A DNA stretch of 64,000 bases from the NCBI GenBank assembly GCA_910587135.1, contig CAJULF010000004.1:28606-92605 (forward strand), given 5' to 3'. The translations under genes were made by a program, and so were the position numbers. Shown here one piece after another: positions 40,762-49,929 of the stretch. This DNA comes from an uncultured Oscillospiraceae bacterium (GTDB taxonomy: Bacteria > Bacillota > Clostridia > Oscillospirales > Ruminococcaceae). Position 1 is the first letter of the stretch, and every line of letters starts with the position of its first letter. The notes under the pieces were generated by a model. It searched no databases, was not told the origin of the DNA, and worked only from the letters and a program-made list of their open reading frames with translations.

Positions 40762-41484
40762 TTATTCAACACACGTTCCGCCCCACTCTACCACGGTGAA
40801 GCCGCCGCGCTCAAAGCCGCAGAACGTCTGTTCGGGTATCTCCACTTCTTTTTCGCTTGGAAAATACGCCATGAAAACACGCTTGATATTATCGGGGGCG
40901 GGAGCTATGTTAAGCGGCGCGCTCTCCTCGTAGCAATCACCCTGGAAAGAGATAACGTTGTACTCATTGTCTTGCATAAGCGGAAGCCAGTATACAATAA
41001 ATTCATTGTATTCCCTTGGAGTCAACCCTTGCTCCGCAAGAGCCCGGCGCAGAAATTCCGCGGTATCGCTCCCCTTGACGCAGAAGCCCTCGCTGAAATC
41101 AAACTCGGTCTGCGAATCCGCTTCCCAGAAAAGGTAGCTGTATTCCGCACCGCTTACGTCTATAATAGTTCCGTCGGGATACGCGGTGACATTCCAACCG
41201 TTATTATATTCGGGATATGTCACGGTCAGCCCCTCAAAATCAAGCTCAACGGAAATCTCGGTTATCTCGCTTGGGTAAAGATAGATAACAGGTTTTCTTA
41301 CTAATCGCTCCGTTTTTTCTCTTTGCCTTATGGCGTAAAATGCAAAAAATGCGGCAGCGGCAACAGCCAGAACAGCTCCGATAATCCCGATAATAAACCC
41401 GACTTTCCTGTGCTGCTTCCTTTTGGCGCGCTCCGCCTCGCGCTTTTCCTCATCGATATTCTTTTCGTCAAATTCGTCGTATAT
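40762..41484 (-). CDS. Membrane-anchored protein of unknown function with non-standard start
   Basis: About 240 residues. In the only open frame after promoter and GGAGG (41491-41495), translation must begin at ATT (41487) or ATA (41484), read as (M)IYDEFDEKNIDEEK. The next standard start, GTG at 41223, lies 260 bases downstream and would remove the membrane helix. Layout: an acidic then basic cytoplasmic segment (1-33), a hydrophobic helix (VGFIIGIIGAVLAVAAAAFF), then a surface domain of about 185 residues (VIYLYPSEITEISVELDFEG, WEADSQTEFDFSEGFCVKG, FIVYWLPLMQDNEYNVISFQ). The YLYP and FIVYWLP stretches look like a conserved surface domain, but I cannot name the family. Confidence 0.7.
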   Translation of the reverse strand: MYDEFDEKNIDEEKREAERAKRKQHRKVGFIIGIIGAVLAVAAAAFFAFYAIRQREKTERLVRKPVIYLYPSEITEISVELDFEGLTVTYPEYNNGWNVTAYPDGTIIDVSGAEYSYLFWEADSQTEFDFSEGFCVKGSDTAEFLRRALAEQGLTPREYNEFIVYWLPLMQDNEYNVISFQGDCYEESAPLNIAPAPDNIKRVFMAYFPSEKEVEIPEQTFCGFERGGFTVVEWGGTCVE

Positions 41485-41530
41485 AATTTACCTCCATGTT
41501 GTCATTATGTTTTGGAGCTTCTTACCCAAA

Positions 41531-41559
41531 ATTATACAATATAATTCTATAAATGTCAA
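41531..41559 (-). promoter_or_regulatory. Promoter of the membrane-anchored unknown
   Basis: Minus strand TTGACA, 17-base spacer, TATAAT. The start of transcription would lie about 40 bases before the ATA/ATT start region, which supports initiation there. Confidence 0.85.
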
Positions 41560-41560
41560 G

Positions 41561-41586
41561 AGCCGCCGAAATTTTTCGGCGGCTTC
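41561..41586 (-). terminator. Terminator of the pyrimidine gene run
   Basis: GCCGCCGAAA and TTTCGGCGGC form a strong stem after pyrD. The next promoter begins immediately beyond it. Confidence 0.75.
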
Positions 41587-41610
41587 AATTTATGACATCT
41601 CATCTCTACA

Positions 41611-42522
41611 TCAGTATGCCTGCACCTGACCGACTATCTCGGACAGGTTCTTGATGCCGTTTTTATCCATATATTCGGCTAATCCGTCTATGACCTTAAG
41701 CGGAGCGTAAGGGTCTTTGAATATTGCCGCACCCATCTGTATCGCGGAAGCGCCGGCAAGCATCATTTCAACAGCGTCCTCCCATGTGGATATGCCGCCC
41801 AGACCGATTATCGGTATCTTGACCGCGCCGTAGCACTGCCACACCATTCTGACAGCAACGGGGAAAATTGCCGGACCGCTGAGCCCGCCCATATTATTGT
41901 GGAGTATCGGGCGGCGGTTGTTGATGCTTATGCGCATTCCCAGCAGGGTGTTTATAAGGGAGATACAGTCAGCACCCTCCGCTTCTACCGCTTTCGCGAT
42001 CTCGGTTATATCCGTGACATTCGGAGTGAGCTTCATTATGATGGGCTTTTTGGTAGCCTTTCGTACAGCCGCGGTGACCGCAGCCGCTCCCTCCGCGGAG
42101 ATACCCCATGAAGCTCCCCCCGCCTTGACATTGGGGCAGGAGATGTTCACCTCTATCATATCGATATTGGTAGCGTCAAGCGTTTCCGCGACTGCCACAT
42201 AGTCGTCGATAGTAGCGCCCGCGATATTGGCGATCACCACGTTGGCTTCCTCTTTAACTGCATCAAGGTAGTAGTCCACAAAGCTGTGCACACCGATGTT
42301 CTGCAAGCCCACGGAGTTCAGCATACCCGAGGGAGTTTCCGCGATACGCGGCGGGAGATTGCCGTTTTTCGGCTCTATCGTCATGCCCTTGCAGGAGATA
42401 CCGCCAAGCCGCGAAAGGGGATAAAGATCGGTGTAGCACTCGCCGTTTCCGTAAGCTCCCGAAGCGGCGATAACGGGGTTGGGGAACTCCACGCCCGCGA
42501 TTTTTACAGATAAATCAGCCAT
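41611..42522 (-). CDS. pyrD: Dihydroorotate dehydrogenase B, catalytic subunit
   Basis: FMN enzyme of 303 residues that oxidises dihydroorotate to orotate, class 1B, working with PyrK and NAD. Marker stretches: SGAYGNGECYTDLYPLSRLG, the catalytic-cysteine loop NISCPNVKAGG, and the FMN-phosphate site PIIGLGGISTWEDAVEMMLAGASAIQMGA. ATG at 42522 has AGGAGG nine bases upstream; a TTG one codon earlier is less likely. The start overlaps the pyrK end by eight bases, so they are coupled, as the two subunits form one complex. Last gene of the pyrimidine run. Confidence 0.96.
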   Translation of the reverse strand: MADLSVKIAGVEFPNPVIAASGAYGNGECYTDLYPLSRLGGISCKGMTIEPKNGNLPPRIAETPSGMLNSVGLQNIGVHSFVDYYLDAVKEEANVVIANIAGATIDDYVAVAETLDATNIDMIEVNISCPNVKAGGASWGISAEGAAAVTAAVRKATKKPIIMKLTPNVTDITEIAKAVEAEGADCISLINTLLGMRISINNRRPILHNNMGGLSGPAIFPVAVRMVWQCYGAVKIPIIGLGGISTWEDAVEMMLAGASAIQMGAAIFKDPYAPLKVIDGLAEYMDKNGIKNLSEIVGQVQAY

Positions 42523-43288
42523 CAAACTTTACCTCCTTAGCGTCGAATACGGGTCCGTCCTTGCAGACTCTCGCGTAATAGTCCTTTCCGCCGCGGTCAA
42601 GCACGCAGGTGCAGCCCACGCACGCGCCCACACCGCAGCCCATTCTCTGCTCCATGGATACCTGGCAGGGAATATCTTTTTCAAGGCAAAGCTTTACTAT
42701 CGCTTTCAGCATAGGCTCGGGTCCGCAGGCAAGCACAGCTCCGACTTCTTCCTTTTTCAGCTCCTCGGCAAGCGGCTGTGTTACCACTCCGTGAACTCCC
42801 ACGCTTCCGTCATCGGTGCATATGATGGTATTGCTGCCGTAAGCTTTAAAATCTTCCGCCAGAATGATTTTTTCATAGCTTCTGAACCCCAATATAGCCG
42901 TGCAGAGCGCCCCCGTGTTTTTGGCGACGTCCAGAAGCGGAGGCACTCCGATACCGCCGCCCACCACGATTACCCGTTTTCCGTCCGGAATGCGGAAACC
43001 GTTGCCAAGCGGCGCGAGGATATCAAGATTATCCCCCGCGTTTACATGGGCAATCTGCTCCGTACCCTTTCCGCGAACCTCAAAGACAAGGCGCAGAGTG
43101 CCCTCGGCTTTGTTTATCTCGCATATCGAGATCGGGCGCCGCAGCGAAAATCCCTCCGCGGTTATTGTGACAAACTGCCCCGATTTTGCCGCTTTGACGA
43201 CCTCGGGCGCTTTTACCGTAACGGAATATATCTCTTTTGCAAGAGTTTTCTTCTCCGTAACAGTATATTTATCGCAGAACATGCTCAT
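42515..43288 (-). CDS. pyrK: Dihydroorotate dehydrogenase B, electron transfer subunit
   Basis: FAD/2Fe-2S protein of 257 residues that passes electrons from PyrD to NAD. An N-terminal FAD-binding beta-barrel with FSLRRPISICEI is followed by the NAD site (VIVVGGGIGVPPLLDVAKN). The C-terminal cysteine cluster CGVGACVGCTC with a later Cys (YARVCKDGP) binds the 2Fe-2S centre. Start behind AGGAGG; it overlaps the stop of the upstream gene (ATGA). It overlaps pyrD downstream. Confidence 0.95.
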   Translation of the reverse strand: MSMFCDKYTVTEKKTLAKEIYSVTVKAPEVVKAAKSGQFVTITAEGFSLRRPISICEINKAEGTLRLVFEVRGKGTEQIAHVNAGDNLDILAPLGNGFRIPDGKRVIVVGGGIGVPPLLDVAKNTGALCTAILGFRSYEKIILAEDFKAYGSNTIICTDDGSVGVHGVVTQPLAEELKKEEVGAVLACGPEPMLKAIVKLCLEKDIPCQVSMEQRMGCGVGACVGCTCVLDRGGKDYYARVCKDGPVFDAKEVKFDG

Positions 43289-43917
43289 TTTTTATCCTCC
43301 TGTCCGTTATCCCGTTTCTCCGCGCCGCGGGCGTGGGGAGCGGGATTTATTCTGACCTTTACGGTGTCCTCCGATTTTTTCTCGGTTTCCGCCACAGGCT
43401 CTGTTATACTGCTTATTCTGTGCATACCCAGCCGAATTATTATAGCGATTATTATCGCGTCGAGGATAAGCTGCAGACTGAAAGGGCTTTCGTTTACTCC
43501 CAACATATTCTGATGGAAAATATACATCACGTCAAAGATTCCCATTAAAGCAGGTATTTTGCAGAGCGAAGCGCACAGCGCGTAAACGTTCCAGCACTCC
43601 TGAGCGTTCAGCTTCGTGACGTTATACCGCTTAAACGGGTGGGATTTAAGCGTGAGAATTATATAAGCCGCAAAAAGCGCCAGAACGAGCGCGGGGAATA
43701 TCAAAGCCAGCCAGCGCTGCCATTCCAGTCCGCTGTTGTACCGCTCTGTAAGTATTTCCACATTATCCGTGCCGATCCTTTTCAGCATATCTTCATAGCT
43801 TTGCAGGAAATAAGTCGTAACGGACACTATCAGTACAGCCAGCCCCAGCGAGAAGACATCGCTGACCAGTCTTGCGATCCTGTATTTATATTTTACCGGA
43901 TATTTAGCGATCTTCAT
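43285..43917 (-). CDS. Multi-pass membrane protein in the pyrimidine run, function unknown
   Basis: Protein of 210 residues with about four membrane helices (17-40, 70-93, 112-133, 145-165; for example WLALIFPALVLALFAAYIIL and LQLILDAIIIAIIIRLG) and a charged C-terminal tail. No known motif. It is coupled to pyrK by an ATGA overlap, which suggests that it is needed with the dehydrogenase or only uses its transcript. A 379-base gap with a family 1 element separates it from carB; its ribosome binding site TAAGGAG lies at the very end of that element. Confidence 0.65.
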   Translation of the reverse strand: MKIAKYPVKYKYRIARLVSDVFSLGLAVLIVSVTTYFLQSYEDMLKRIGTDNVEILTERYNSGLEWQRWLALIFPALVLALFAAYIILTLKSHPFKRYNVTKLNAQECWNVYALCASLCKIPALMGIFDVMYIFHQNMLGVNESPFSLQLILDAIIIAIIIRLGMHRISSITEPVAETEKKSEDTVKVRINPAPHARGAEKRDNGQEDKK

Positions 43918-43918
43918 A

Positions 43919-44143
43919 AATTCTCCTTATCTGAAAAATTTCAAAATTCCCGCAATCACGCGCCGTTTGATGCGCGAGGTTTTGCGCAAACAGCTGCAAA
44001 ACTTCACAAGCAGCCATGTGCATATTGCGCCAAACCACCTCCGCGCGATTGCGTAAACCGGTCGGAATTTGCGAAGCAAATTCCGACACTTTTTGAAATT
44101 TCATGCGCCGACATTGCGCGGCAAATAGGCTTTTTCCACAGAC
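43919..44143 (-). repeat. Family 1 element, copy h, RBS-proximal form inside the pyr run
   Basis: Minus orientation. The GCGCCGACATTGCG block, AAATTTCAAAAAGT palindrome arm, GGAATTTGCGAAGCAAATTCC and a core enlarged by about 60 bases are present. The usual GGTCAACC end is missing: instead the sequence runs GAAATTTTTCAGATAAGGAG straight into the ATG of the gene at 43917. The remaining gap 44144-44296 shows no gene; carB and this gene may be linked only by read-through. Confidence 0.75.
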
Positions 44144-44296
44144 TCGGGCAGGAAATCCCCGCTTTTGACGGGCTTGCTGTTCCCTTCTTTCCGCCGGAGG
44201 TTTAGCCCGAAGCCGAGCAACATAGAAAATTGTTAATAAAAAAATAATTTGACAAAATACCCAACGTAAATTTTCAGCAGGGCGCATTGCGCGTCA

Positions 44297-47200
44297 TTAT
44301 ATTTTTGTTATGTCCACCAGTTCGATATCGTCTACTGTTTTGTGCATTTCAAGGCAGTCCAGCAGCGCGTTGGCGGTATCTATCGAGGTAAGGCAGGCAA
44401 TGGAGCGCTCCACCGCTTTCCTGCGCATACGCACGCTGTCCAGCGACGGTTTTCTGCCCGTTTCCGACGTGGAGATAACATACTGTATCTCGCCGCTTTC
44501 GAGCATGGAGATAACATTAGGCTCTTTGTCTTCGCTTATTCTGTAAACGTGGTTTGCGGCTATCATGTTCCTGTTGAGCACCGAAGCCGTGCCTCCCGTC
44601 GCGTATATCTTGAATCCAAGTTCCTCAAAGCGGCTGGCTATCTCAATAACGTCGTTCTTGTCGCTGTCCTTTACGGATATAAGCACGCCGCCCTTGTCAA
44701 ACAGCTTGTAGCCCGCCGCAATAAGCCCCTTTAACAGAGCCTCGCTGAACGTCTTTGCGATACCCAGACACTCGCCCGTGGATTTCATCTCGGGTCCGAG
44801 CTGGTTATCCACGTCGTGCAGCTTCTCAAAGCTGAACACGGGAACCTTGACCGCAACATAATCCCCGACGGGGTGCAGACCGCTCTTGTAGCCCATATCC
44901 TTAAGCTTTTTGCCGAGAATTATTTTTGTGGCGAGGTCTACCATGGGAACGCCCGTGACCTTGCTTATATACGGCACGGTTCTTGAGGAGCGGGGGTTAA
45001 CCTCTATGACATAAACCTCGTGATTGTAAACGACATACTGGATATTTACCAGTCCCACAACGTGCAGAGCCTTAGCCAGCTTTTCGGTGTAGTCGATTAT
45101 CACGCGCTTGATATGCTCCGAAAGGGTGCGCGCGGGGTATATCGAGATGGAATCGCCCGAGTGAACGCCCGCCCGCTCGATATGCTCCATTATGCCGGGG
45201 ATAAGGAAGTCCTCGCCGTCGCAGATAGCGTCCACCTCAACCTCGGTTCCCATCATGTATTTGTCGATAAGCACGGGATTTTCAAGCTCGGTAGCGGTGA
45301 TTATCTTCATGTATTCGTCCACATCGCTGTCGCAGTGGGCGATTATCATGTTCTGTCCGCCCAGAACATAGGAGGGGCGCAGCAGGACGGGATAACCCAG
45401 CTTATTTGCCGCTTTCAGCGCCTGTTCTGCGGTGAATACCGTTTCGCCCTTGGGGCGCGGAATACCGCATTTCTCCAGCAGGTCGTCAAACAGCTCTCTG
45501 TCCTCCGCCGCATCTATATCCGCCGCGCTTGTTCCGAGAATACGCACACCCATATCGGTAAGGTGCTTGGTGAGCTTTATAGCGGTCTGCCCGCCGAACT
45601 GCACCACGCAGCCGTAGGGTTTTTCGGTCGCTATGAGCGCCTCCACGTCCTCGCGGGTGAGCGGGTCGAAATACAGCCTGTCGCCCGTATCAAAGTCGGT
45701 GGAAACCGTTTCGGGGTTGTTGTTGCAGATAACAGCTTCGCAGCCCTCTTCCTTAAGCGTCCACACGCAGTGAACGGAGCAGTAGTCAAACTCTATTCCC
45801 TGCCCTATGCGGATAGGTCCTGAGCCGAAAACAATCACCTTTTTCCTGCCCGTGGGGTGCTGCTCTATAAACTCCGCCGCTTCGTTCTCGCGGTCAAAGG
45901 TGTTGTAGAAATAGGGAGTGTCTGCGGAAAATTCCGCCGCGCAGGTGTCGACCATCTTGTATACGGCAAGGCGGCGCTCCCTGATCTTCTGTCCGGAAAT
46001 ATGCTCAATGGTACTGTCGAGATAGCAGTACTTTTTCGCGGTGTCATACTTCTCCTGCGTAAGCTCTCCCTCGGCAAGCCACTTTTCAAGCTGAACAAGA
46101 TTGTTGAGCTTTGCGATAAACCATTTGTCTATCATGGTTATCTCGTGTATCTTATCCATGGATATTCCGCGCTTGAGCGCCTCAAACACGCAGAAGGAGC
46201 GGTCAACATCAACGTCCTCCAGCTTCTTCAGCACTTCCTCGTCGGAAAGCTCCGTGAAGCTCTTTTTTGTCAGCGTGTCCATTCCAAGCTCTATCGAGCG
46301 CACGGCTTTTATCATGCCCGCCTCAAAGCTCGGAGCTATCGCCATTATCTCGCCCGTCGCCTTCATCTGAGTGCCGAGGGTCTTTTTCGCGTAAACGAAT
46401 TTATCAAAGGGCCATTTCGGGAATTTTACCACAAGGTAGTCCAGTGCCGGCTCGAAGCAGGCGTAGGTCTTTCCCGTAACCTGGTTTATTATCTCGTCGA
46501 GAGTATAGCCTACCGCGATACGCGCCGCTACCTTGGCTATGGGATATCCCGTCGCCTTTGAGGCAAGCGCGGAGGAGCGTGAAACCCTCGGGTTTACCTC
46601 GATAACGGCATACTCGAAGCTGTCGGGCTTCAGCGCGAACTGGCAGTTGCAGCCGCCCTCTACCTTAAGCTCCTGAATTATATTGATAGCCGCCGTGCGG
46701 AGCATCTGGTACTCCTTGTCCGCGAGAGTTACCGCGGGAGCGACAACTATCGAATCGCCCGTATGAACTCCCACAGGATCGAAGTTTTCCATCGAGCAGA
46801 CGGTGATAACGTTGTTCTTGCTGTCGCGGATTACCTCAAACTCTATCTCTTTCCAGCCCGAGATGCATTTCTCGATAAGCACCTGCGTTATCGGCGACAG
46901 GCGCAGACCGTTCGTCGCTATTTCGTGAAGCTCGGTTTTGTTTGCCGCGATACCGCCGCCTGTTCCGCCGAGCGTGAAAGCGGGGCGTACTATTACGGGA
47001 TACCCTATCACTTCGGCAAAATCCATAGCGTCCTCGACGGTTTCCACTACCTTTGAGGGGATGCAGGGCTGAGCGATAGCCTCCATGGTATCCTTGAAAG
47101 CCTGCCTGTCCTCCGCCTTGTGTATGGTTTCGGGATTTGAGCCGAGCAGCTTTACGCCGTGCTCCGCCAGAAATCCGCTTTCCGCGAGCTGCATGGACAG

Positions 47201-47491
47201 CGTGAGGGCGGTCTGCCCTCCCAGATTTGACAGTACGCTGTCGGGCTTTTCTATCTCGATAACGCGCTTTACCACGTCTAAAGTAAGCGGCTCGATGTAT
47301 ATCTTGTCCGCCATATGCTTGTCCGTCATAATGGTGGCGGGGTTGGAGTTTATCAGAACGACCTCCAGACCCTCCTGCTTAAGGGCGCGGCAAGCCTGGG
47401 TTCCCGCATAGTCGAACTCGGCAGCCTGACCGATAACAATAGGACCGGAGCCTATTACCAGTACCTTTTTTATATCACTTCTTAACGGCAT
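44297..47491 (-). CDS. carB: Carbamoyl-phosphate synthase, large subunit
   Basis: Enzyme of 1064 residues making carbamoyl phosphate from bicarbonate, ammonia and two ATP. It is the usual internal duplication: two ATP-grasp halves opening with KVLVIGSGPIVIGQAAEFDY (residues 9-28) and KVIVFGSGPIRIGQGIEFDY (about 553-572), the ammonia channel between, and a C-terminal MGS-like regulatory domain from about 935 (KIYATGGTASVLNRN), which in relatives binds UMP or ornithine. Full length. It begins within the last 17 bases of carA, so the subunits are coupled. Confidence 0.98.
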   Translation of the reverse strand: MPLRSDIKKVLVIGSGPIVIGQAAEFDYAGTQACRALKQEGLEVVLINSNPATIMTDKHMADKIYIEPLTLDVVKRVIEIEKPDSVLSNLGGQTALTLSMQLAESGFLAEHGVKLLGSNPETIHKAEDRQAFKDTMEAIAQPCIPSKVVETVEDAMDFAEVIGYPVIVRPAFTLGGTGGGIAANKTELHEIATNGLRLSPITQVLIEKCISGWKEIEFEVIRDSKNNVITVCSMENFDPVGVHTGDSIVVAPAVTLADKEYQMLRTAAINIIQELKVEGGCNCQFALKPDSFEYAVIEVNPRVSRSSALASKATGYPIAKVAARIAVGYTLDEIINQVTGKTYACFEPALDYLVVKFPKWPFDKFVYAKKTLGTQMKATGEIMAIAPSFEAGMIKAVRSIELGMDTLTKKSFTELSDEEVLKKLEDVDVDRSFCVFEALKRGISMDKIHEITMIDKWFIAKLNNLVQLEKWLAEGELTQEKYDTAKKYCYLDSTIEHISGQKIRERRLAVYKMVDTCAAEFSADTPYFYNTFDRENEAAEFIEQHPTGRKKVIVFGSGPIRIGQGIEFDYCSVHCVWTLKEEGCEAVICNNNPETVSTDFDTGDRLYFDPLTREDVEALIATEKPYGCVVQFGGQTAIKLTKHLTDMGVRILGTSAADIDAAEDRELFDDLLEKCGIPRPKGETVFTAEQALKAANKLGYPVLLRPSYVLGGQNMIIAHCDSDVDEYMKIITATELENPVLIDKYMMGTEVEVDAICDGEDFLIPGIMEHIERAGVHSGDSISIYPARTLSEHIKRVIIDYTEKLAKALHVVGLVNIQYVVYNHEVYVIEVNPRSSRTVPYISKVTGVPMVDLATKIILGKKLKDMGYKSGLHPVGDYVAVKVPVFSFEKLHDVDNQLGPEMKSTGECLGIAKTFSEALLKGLIAAGYKLFDKGGVLISVKDSDKNDVIEIASRFEELGFKIYATGGTASVLNRNMIAANHVYRISEDKEPNVISMLESGEIQYVISTSETGRKPSLDSVRMRRKAVERSIACLTSIDTANALLDCLEMHKTVDDIELVDITKI

Positions 47492-48593
47492 TGTTTTTTA
47501 TCCTCCAATCCTCCATGAGCTTAATGAAACGGTCAAACAGGTAAGCGGTGTCCTTGGGACCTCCGCACGCCTCGGGGTGAAACTGTACGGTGAACGCGGG
47601 GGCGTTGGTGTAGCAAACCCCCTCGCAGGTGCCGTCGTTGCCGTTTATATGGCTGACCCTGCCAGCGCTCTCCGGAACGCTGTCTGCCACCACCGCGTAG
47701 CCGTGATTCTGTGAGGTTATAAACGTCCTGTCAAGCTCTATGTCCTTTACGGGCTGATTTCCGCCGCGGTGACCGTATTTGAGCTTTTCGGTTTTCGCGC
47801 CGTTCGCCAGCGCGAGAAGCTGATGTCCAAGGCATATCCCGAATGTGGGTATCTGCGCGGGAATAAGCTCACGCAGCGCGGCAATAGCCTCGGTGTTTTC
47901 GGTTGGATCGCCCGGTCCGTTGGACAGCATTATCCCATCGGGATTGAGCGCCTTTATCTCTTCCGCGGAGGAATTGCATGGCATTACCGTCACATTGCAG
48001 CCGCGGTTTACAAGCTCTCTGCGGATATTGAATTTATATCCGTAATCCATCAGCACCACGTTGAATCTTGCGTTCTCGGCGGGGAAGAACTCCTTCTCCT
48101 TTACGCTGACCTTGGGAACTACACGACCGACGGTATAGGAGCGTATCTTATTCAGAATTTCCTCTTTATCGAAATCCCCCGCGGTGATTGCGCCGTTCAT
48201 TACGCCGCTTTCGCGGATAATTCTGGTAAGGCGGCGGGTATCTATATCGTAAATACCGATTATCCCATAGCGCTTGAGATATCCGTCAAGCTCTCCCTCG
48301 CAGCGGAAGTTTGAGGGCACTTCGCAGTATTCCCTTACTATGTATCCGCTGACGACGCTGCCGTTTGATTCGGGGTCGATCTCGTTCACACCGTAGTTTC
48401 CTATAAGCGGAAAGGTCTGGGTGACTATCTGCCCGCAGTAGCTGGGGTCGGTAAGCGTTTCCTGATAGCCCGTCATCGCGGTGGTGAACACTATCTCGCC
48501 GATAACCGTGCCCTCCGCGCCGAAGCCCTTTCCCTCAAAAACCGTTCCGTCAGCGAGAATAAGGCTTGCTTTCTTGCTGTTCTCAAAAATCAT
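47475..48593 (-). CDS. carA: Carbamoyl-phosphate synthase, small subunit
   Basis: Glutamine amidotransferase subunit of 372 residues. The N-terminal domain has EIVFTTAMTGYQETLTDPSY. The class I amidotransferase domain has the nucleophile in FGICLGHQLLALANGA (Cys near 262) and the His-Glu pair in VQFHPEACGGPKDT. It feeds ammonia to CarB through an internal tunnel. It overlaps the upstream small gene by four bases (ATGA) and carB by 17. Within the pyr run, so probably PyrR controlled. Confidence 0.98.
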   Translation of the reverse strand: MIFENSKKASLILADGTVFEGKGFGAEGTVIGEIVFTTAMTGYQETLTDPSYCGQIVTQTFPLIGNYGVNEIDPESNGSVVSGYIVREYCEVPSNFRCEGELDGYLKRYGIIGIYDIDTRRLTRIIRESGVMNGAITAGDFDKEEILNKIRSYTVGRVVPKVSVKEKEFFPAENARFNVVLMDYGYKFNIRRELVNRGCNVTVMPCNSSAEEIKALNPDGIMLSNGPGDPTENTEAIAALRELIPAQIPTFGICLGHQLLALANGAKTEKLKYGHRGGNQPVKDIELDRTFITSQNHGYAVVADSVPESAGRVSHINGNDGTCEGVCYTNAPAFTVQFHPEACGGPKDTAYLFDRFIKLMEDWRIKNNAVKK

Positions 48594-48970
48594 TTGTTCC
48601 TCCTGAAAGTTAGCTCAAAAAGCTCATCGTTTACGAATATCCCCCGAAAATAGGCGTCCATGGCATAGTCCAGCCGCTCTGTATAATCGTTGTAATTTTT
48701 CGGGAATTTCTTTAGCACCGATAAGTCGTTCTTGTCGAAGTGATATATAAATTCCTTTAATATATGTTGGTATACCCATGTTATCTTCATGGCGGTTTCC
48801 GTGCTGCTGCCGTTTGCCTTTGCGTCCTCGGCAAGGCACATCACGCTGTCGTAAAATTCCCGAAAGCGCTTTTCGGAAAATTTCGATTTCTCATGAAGAG
48901 AGTATATTAGGCTTTTTTCAAGACAGTCATAGTTTCTGTCAATTATCTCGGCGGCTTCCCGTTTTGTCAT
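48590..48970 (-). CDS. Small helical protein of unknown function between pyrF and carA
   Basis: Protein of 126 residues, start ATG 48970 one base after the pyrF stop; longer in-frame starts lie inside pyrF. Composition is helical and charged (KREAAEIIDRNYDCLEKSLI, then SEKRFREFYDSVMCLAEDAK, then YTERLDYAMDAYFRGIFVND). No signal peptide, no known motif. Tight coupling on both sides (TGATATG with pyrF, ATGA with carA) suggests expression in fixed ratio with the pyrimidine enzymes. Function not recognised. Confidence 0.65.
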   Translation of the reverse strand: MTKREAAEIIDRNYDCLEKSLIYSLHEKSKFSEKRFREFYDSVMCLAEDAKANGSSTETAMKITWVYQHILKEFIYHFDKNDLSVLKKFPKNYNDYTERLDYAMDAYFRGIFVNDELFELTFRRNK

Positions 48971-48971
48971 A

Positions 48972-49910
48972 TCAGTCCTGCGAGATGGAGATTTTGCCGA
49001 CATGAGCCATTATATCGTCCCTCATGCGGATAGCCTCCTGCCTTGCCGCTTCGGCAAACTTCCTTTCGTCGCACTTCTGCTTCTGATATGCGCACATGAT
49101 CCCGCGCGAGCTGTTTACGATACCGCCAAGTCCCTTTTCGTCGAAAGCGCCCGCGATATCTGCCGCGCCCGCGCCCTGAGCGCCGTAGCCCGGGATAAGG
49201 AAAAAGGTATGAGGCAGCGCCTTGCGCAGTGTTTTGAGCTGCTCGGGATAAGTCGCGCCGACTACCGCGCCTACGCCGCTGTAACCGTATACTCCCGGAA
49301 GCTCCTTGCCCCATTCCTCACACATACGCCCCATTATCTCATAGATCGGCACACCGTCGACGGTCTTATCCTGAAGCTCACCCGAAGAGGGATTTGAGGT
49401 CTTTGCCAGCACGAAAATGCCCTTGTCGTTTTCACGGCAGACGCTCAGCAGCGGCTTTATGCCGTCCGTGCCCAAATAGCCGTTTACCGTCAGCGCGTCG
49501 CTGAGGAACGGCTCAAGCTCCTGCGTGCCTACCCTTACTTTTCCGAGATGCCCCGCGGCGTACGCTTCCATGGTCGTGCCGATATCATTCCGCTTAGCGT
49601 CGGTGATGACGTACATTCCCTTTTCGCGGGCGTACTCCTGTGTTTTGTAGAGCGCTTTCATTCCCGCCGGACCGTACATCTCATAGTAAGCCGCCTGAGG
49701 CTTTATCGCGGGAACGATATCGCACAGCGCGTCGATAAGTCCCCTGTTGAACACCAGCAGCGCCCTTGCCGCCGCCTTAAGCGTTTCGCCGTACTTTTCA
49801 AAGCAGCGCTCCTTTATAAATTCGGGAACGTATTCCAGCTTGGGATCAAGCCCCGCTACCGTGGGGTTCTGGGTCTGTTCGATTTTTTCAATAAGTCTGT
49901 CCAGTGACAT
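48972..49910 (-). CDS. pyrF: Orotidine 5'-phosphate decarboxylase, PyrF type 2
   Basis: Enzyme of 312 residues making UMP from OMP. It has the long form (about 300 residues) of group 2. The opening LIEKIEQTQNPTVAGLDPKLEY and the active-site DAKRNDIGTTMEAYA (Lys and Asp pairs) are present. The phosphate site is FLIPGYGAQGAGAADIAGAF. ATG behind AAAGGATAG. The next gene upstream is the PEBP protein, 20 bases away. Confidence 0.96.
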   Translation of the reverse strand: MSLDRLIEKIEQTQNPTVAGLDPKLEYVPEFIKERCFEKYGETLKAAARALLVFNRGLIDALCDIVPAIKPQAAYYEMYGPAGMKALYKTQEYAREKGMYVITDAKRNDIGTTMEAYAAGHLGKVRVGTQELEPFLSDALTVNGYLGTDGIKPLLSVCRENDKGIFVLAKTSNPSSGELQDKTVDGVPIYEIMGRMCEEWGKELPGVYGYSGVGAVVGATYPEQLKTLRKALPHTFFLIPGYGAQGAGAADIAGAFDEKGLGGIVNSSRGIMCAYQKQKCDERKFAEAARQEAIRMRDDIMAHVGKISISQD

Positions 49911-49929
49911 AATATCTATCCTTTCTGTA

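Noticed and set aside
44144..44296. Internal promoter between carB and the membrane protein gene
   Set aside because: TTGTCA is found on the minus strand, but the base run 17 positions on (CAATTT) is a poor -10.
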